Part shown: one piece after another, positions 61,439 to 64,000 of the stretch | How positions within the stretch are numbered: position 1 is the first letter of the stretch | Layout of the letters: every line of letters begins with the position of its first letter | Assembly (NCBI RefSeq): GCF_024500045.1 | Contig: NZ_JTEO01000004.1 | Coordinates: 620,001 to 684,000 of the forward strand | Direction of reading: 5' to 3' | DNA: 64,000 nucleotides | DNA from: Methanolobus chelungpuianus | Lineage (GTDB): Archaea; Halobacteriota; Methanosarcinia; Methanosarcinales; Methanosarcinaceae | Made by a program: the position numbers and the translations under genes | The notes under the pieces: generated by a model | The model's input: only the letters and a program-made list of their open reading frames with translations | Told to the model about the DNA's origin: nothing | The model's database searches: none

Positions 61439-63910
61439 TCATTTGAAAACATTTTCTTGTAGATTAGTGTCACCTTGGCACCTAATGTCACCGAGCTGAT
61501 ATCTTGTCAAGGTGACAGGAGAAGCGCTAGCATCCTCCTCGGTACATGGAGGTGTCACCTTCTCTCTAGAAGACAAGGAAATATCTACTGGTGATAAGGT
61601 ATTATCTCTTTTATCGTCTACTACTATACTATTTTCTATATTATGGAGATATGGATTAGTAATGTGGTCTTCAATTATCGTTTCATCTATCACCTTTTCA
61701 GATGTGATACCCTGGTGATAACTGGGTGATAGAGTGTCATTGTATGCCTTGTCAAAATCTTCAAAGAACTTAGACAAACAATTTTGTAGATTATTCATAT
61801 CAATGACAGCAAACTTAGCATACTTGTTAAAGTCCTCAGTACCATAATAGAGATAGGAGTTTAATTTTTGCCTCTCGTCTTCATCAATTTTTTTATCTGT
61901 GTTTTCCCAGTTGATTTGGACTTTGCTTGTCAGACCGGACTTCCCATCCTTACCGTGCAAAATATTACGTACTGCAGTTTTTCCTACGCCAAAGTGCTTG
62001 ACTAGTTGAGCAATAGTGACACTTGCAGGATATTGCGTATTTTTTGTTGGATACCTGACTTTGTTATTTTGCTCTATGAAATATTGTAAATATTCAAGCT
62101 CCTTTCGTGTTAACTGTGTAGCATTGCTGTCAGCTGACATTGAATATATAGAGATGGCTCTTTCAAAGTCTTCAAGTGTAGCAAAATAAACGCCGTTCTT
62201 TTCCTCTCGCTGGAAGACTTTATAGAGGCAACATGACCTAATCATATCTAGGAATTTTTTTATGTTCCGCAGTTTGGTCTTATCTGCCAGCTTAATTGCC
62301 TTTGCATAAGGGATAAGAATCTCGTAGTCTTTAGCTGATAAGATGTCGTAAATGCATCTACATACCTGCACATCAAAATCACTATAGTCAAATCGGCAGA
62401 CCTCGGAGTCAAGTATGAAATCGGCCACTTTCTCAAGATGGTTAAAATCATTTTTGGTATCAAGTAGTACAAAGCGGTCTGCCATCTGGTCATCGTTGAT
62501 ACCGTTAACACTATTAATAAAAAAAACTTGTCTTTCTGGTGCTTCTAGATCCATGCTCTTACCATTGATCACGGTACCGTGTTTGATTCTCTCTTGGAAG
62601 TTTGAAGTTATCTTCTTGATGGTGTTTACTTGATCCTCATTTGAGTCGTCGTCATCAAGAATATTAATCCTCCTAGGAGTTGCCTTCTTATCATAATACA
62701 TTTTCTTAGCTGACATTGAGCTATTTAAAATGAAACGTGGAGGTAACAGATGAATACATTTATCAAAAGCATCACTCTTCCCTGTACCTTTGTCTCCTGA
62801 TATCTTTACATGCAGGCCCCGTGTATTCGAGATAAACATACTTGCTGCAGCAAGTAAACAACTCCATATAATAGACTCGTCTCCAAGATGGCGCTTTCCA
62901 AATGTATCTCGGATGAACTGTGCAGGATCTCCTTTGTAAAGAATGTCATATGCTGTTTTTAAAACTTCCTGGGGATAAGCTTTGATAATATCCTCTATTA
63001 TCAATTGCTCAGTAACATGATCTCTTTTCTCTGTTACTGGTGTGTACTTTTCTGTCAGGCCATCTATGGCCTTCTTGATGGTGTTCTTTAGGTAAGTAGG
63101 ATGTGTATCCCACTTACTACGATCAAGACTTGACATCCTCATGAGTCTCTCAACTTGACTTTCGTCCTGTGTGTAAAAAGAGATGTAGTTAGCAATACCC
63201 AGATCCGCTTCGCTTGCAGACGGATACGTACTTGTAGAGCCTTCCCACAAAGGTTTAAACTTATCTGCTATTGCAGACCCAAATAACAACGAAAGTATCT
63301 CATTGTCTTCCATAGAGGGACTTTCACTAATTACACTCTGTGGAAACTTGTTTAGATTATCTTTTGGTTTGTCGATTTTATCATAGATGGCTTTAAGAGC
63401 TTCAACAGGTGCATAGTTAATGGTTTTTGGTGTCTCCGGAAGGTGTTGTCCTGTCATTACAAAGAAACGTCCTTGGTCATACATCTCTCTGGGACCAGAT
63501 CTGCAACGATTGTTACTGGGTTTCTTGCCTTTACAGATTACATGTGCACCCTTTCCACTCTGGGAAACCTCAGCATAGCTTTCTAAAAGGAGAATCTCCT
63601 GATAAATATCTTCATCAAATTCCCCTGTCTCCTGGTTTCTTACGTTGTCCCAGTCAATACCTACATAGTCATCGTCGCAAGAAAAAACAAATCCAATGCC
63701 ATGATACAAACCCGTATCCAGAGCTTTAATGCATGCATCAAAGGTGGACCAAGTTGTTGGTTTGTCTGTCGAGGCCTCGAAATTATCGACAGTATAAGGA
63801 ACCTTTCGGGGCTTATTTTCCCCTTTCTTTGAAATCAACTTCCACATTACCCACTGGTCATGCTCCTTCATCTCTTGTGGTATGCCGTCAATATTAGGGA
63901 GAAAATCCAC
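61439..63910 (-). CDS. NrS-1-type primase-polymerase with SF3-like helicase
   Basis: 823 residues starting with GTG, nine bases after ggggag. The N-terminus (MKEHDQWVMWKLISKKGENK, then PRKVPYTV, FSCDDDYVGIDWDNV and HVICKGKKP) matches primase-polymerases of the NrS-1 phage type, with the DxD-like acidic pair as metal site. The middle holds an ATPase: ISGDKGTGKSDAFDK (Walker A, about 370), RRINILDDDDSN (Walker B) and FFINSVNG. The C-terminus has a winged-helix-like QLVKHFGVGKTAVRNIL segment. It should start and extend DNA chains for a phage or plasmid-like element. Confidence 0.8.
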   Translation of the reverse strand: MDFLPNIDGIPQEMKEHDQWVMWKLISKKGENKPRKVPYTVDNFEASTDKPTTWSTFDACIKALDTGLYHGIGFVFSCDDDYVGIDWDNVRNQETGEFDEDIYQEILLLESYAEVSQSGKGAHVICKGKKPSNNRCRSGPREMYDQGRFFVMTGQHLPETPKTINYAPVEALKAIYDKIDKPKDNLNKFPQSVISESPSMEDNEILSLLFGSAIADKFKPLWEGSTSTYPSASEADLGIANYISFYTQDESQVERLMRMSSLDRSKWDTHPTYLKNTIKKAIDGLTEKYTPVTEKRDHVTEQLIIEDIIKAYPQEVLKTAYDILYKGDPAQFIRDTFGKRHLGDESIIWSCLLAAASMFISNTRGLHVKISGDKGTGKSDAFDKCIHLLPPRFILNSSMSAKKMYYDKKATPRRINILDDDDSNEDQVNTIKKITSNFQERIKHGTVINGKSMDLEAPERQVFFINSVNGINDDQMADRFVLLDTKNDFNHLEKVADFILDSEVCRFDYSDFDVQVCRCIYDILSAKDYEILIPYAKAIKLADKTKLRNIKKFLDMIRSCCLYKVFQREEKNGVYFATLEDFERAISIYSMSADSNATQLTRKELEYLQYFIEQNNKVRYPTKNTQYPASVTIAQLVKHFGVGKTAVRNILHGKDGKSGLTSKVQINWENTDKKIDEDERQKLNSYLYYGTEDFNKYAKFAVIDMNNLQNCLSKFFEDFDKAYNDTLSPSYHQGITSEKVIDETIIEDHITNPYLHNIENSIVVDDKRDNTLSPVDISLSSREKVTPPCTEEDASASPVTLTRYQLGDIRCQGDTNLQENVFK

Positions 63911-63916
63911 TTCACA

Positions 63917-64000
63917 TCACTCCCCAGCAACTATACGTTTGGCCAAGTCTACAAATATCAGGAGTGTAGGGTTTGTAGCCTTTATCAAGTCATAAATTCG
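63917..64000 (-). CDS. C-terminal end of an upstream gene (cut by window edge)
   Basis: The last 27 codons of a minus-strand gene (...NPTLLIFVDLAKRIVAGE) are visible; its stop lies within the ribosome-binding region of the primase gene, so the two are in one operon. The fragment is too short to identify. Confidence 0.6.
   Translation of the reverse strand, partial: RIYDLIKATNPTLLIFVDLAKRIVAGE

Noticed and set aside
47288-64000. Defined island ends with att sites
   Set aside because: I could not find a second copy of the tRNA 3' end in the window, so no attachment site is annotated.

Overview
The window is chromosomal DNA from a methanogenic archaeon of the Methanosarcinales. The evidence is a complete F420H2 dehydrogenase (fpo) operon in the order known from Methanosarcina, FO/F420 and methanofuran biosynthesis genes, a geranylgeranyl lipid reductase, archaeal EF-1 beta, and a DnaK/DnaJ/GrpE set of the kind these archaea took from bacteria. 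Genus cannot be fixed from sequence reading alone; a methylotrophic relative of Methanolobus or Methanomethylovorans would fit.

Layout. 1-6.9 kb is the end of a chemotaxis/motility cluster (CheC-family fragment, FtsA/PilM-like ATPase, CheR, CheC, CheC, CheD, Cys-rich membrane DUF835 protein, CheC). 7.0-8.9 kb holds an odd-frame hypothetical gene and two paralogous Cys/His proteins. 9.2-10.5 kb is a GntP-type permease. 10.7-15.4 kb is a stress-type cluster: two PRC-barrel/hemerythrin proteins, three DUF2795 mini-proteins and an ion channel, several with look-alike promoters. 15.6-26.2 kb is the fpo operon on the minus strand (A-B-C-D-H-I-J-J-K-L-M-N-O), followed by two small membrane genes. 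26.6-28.1 kb carries a zinc-ribbon protein, a DUF22-like protein and an Lrp regulator. 28.3-35.2 kb groups ferredoxin plus flavoprotein, cofG, two cofH, cofC, and ferredoxin plus geranylgeranyl reductase. 35.3-39.6 kb is potassium uptake (trkH, trkH, trkA). 39.8-43.5 kb is dnaJ-dnaK-grpE. 44.1-46.7 kb is a methanofuran operon (mfnD-mfnF-mfnE), then a small zinc finger and EF-1 beta.

From tRNA-Ala(CGC) at 47.3 kb to the end the content changes to accessory DNA. First comes an AT-rich three-gene operon of unknown function. Then a minus-strand, end-to-start overlapping type I restriction operon (hsdM, DUF1016 nuclease, two hsdS, an internally deleted RecG/AlbA-like remnant, hsdR, YgjP-type metallopeptidase). 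Then about 960 bp with short repeats and inverted repeats, and an NrS-1-type primase-polymerase/helicase. This looks like a genomic island with a replicative element; its far end and any integrase lie outside the window.

How the genes work together: cofG/cofH/cofC make F420 parts and Fpo oxidises F420H2 to feed the membrane electron chain; mfnDFE make methanofuran, the first C1 carrier; the two mini-ferredoxins sit directly before flavin enzymes they may reduce. The best candidates for new biology are the three-gene operon at 47.9-50.0 kb, the replication module at 60.5-64 kb, the CheC set with different broken active sites, and the shared promoter architecture of the hemerythrin/DUF2795 genes.
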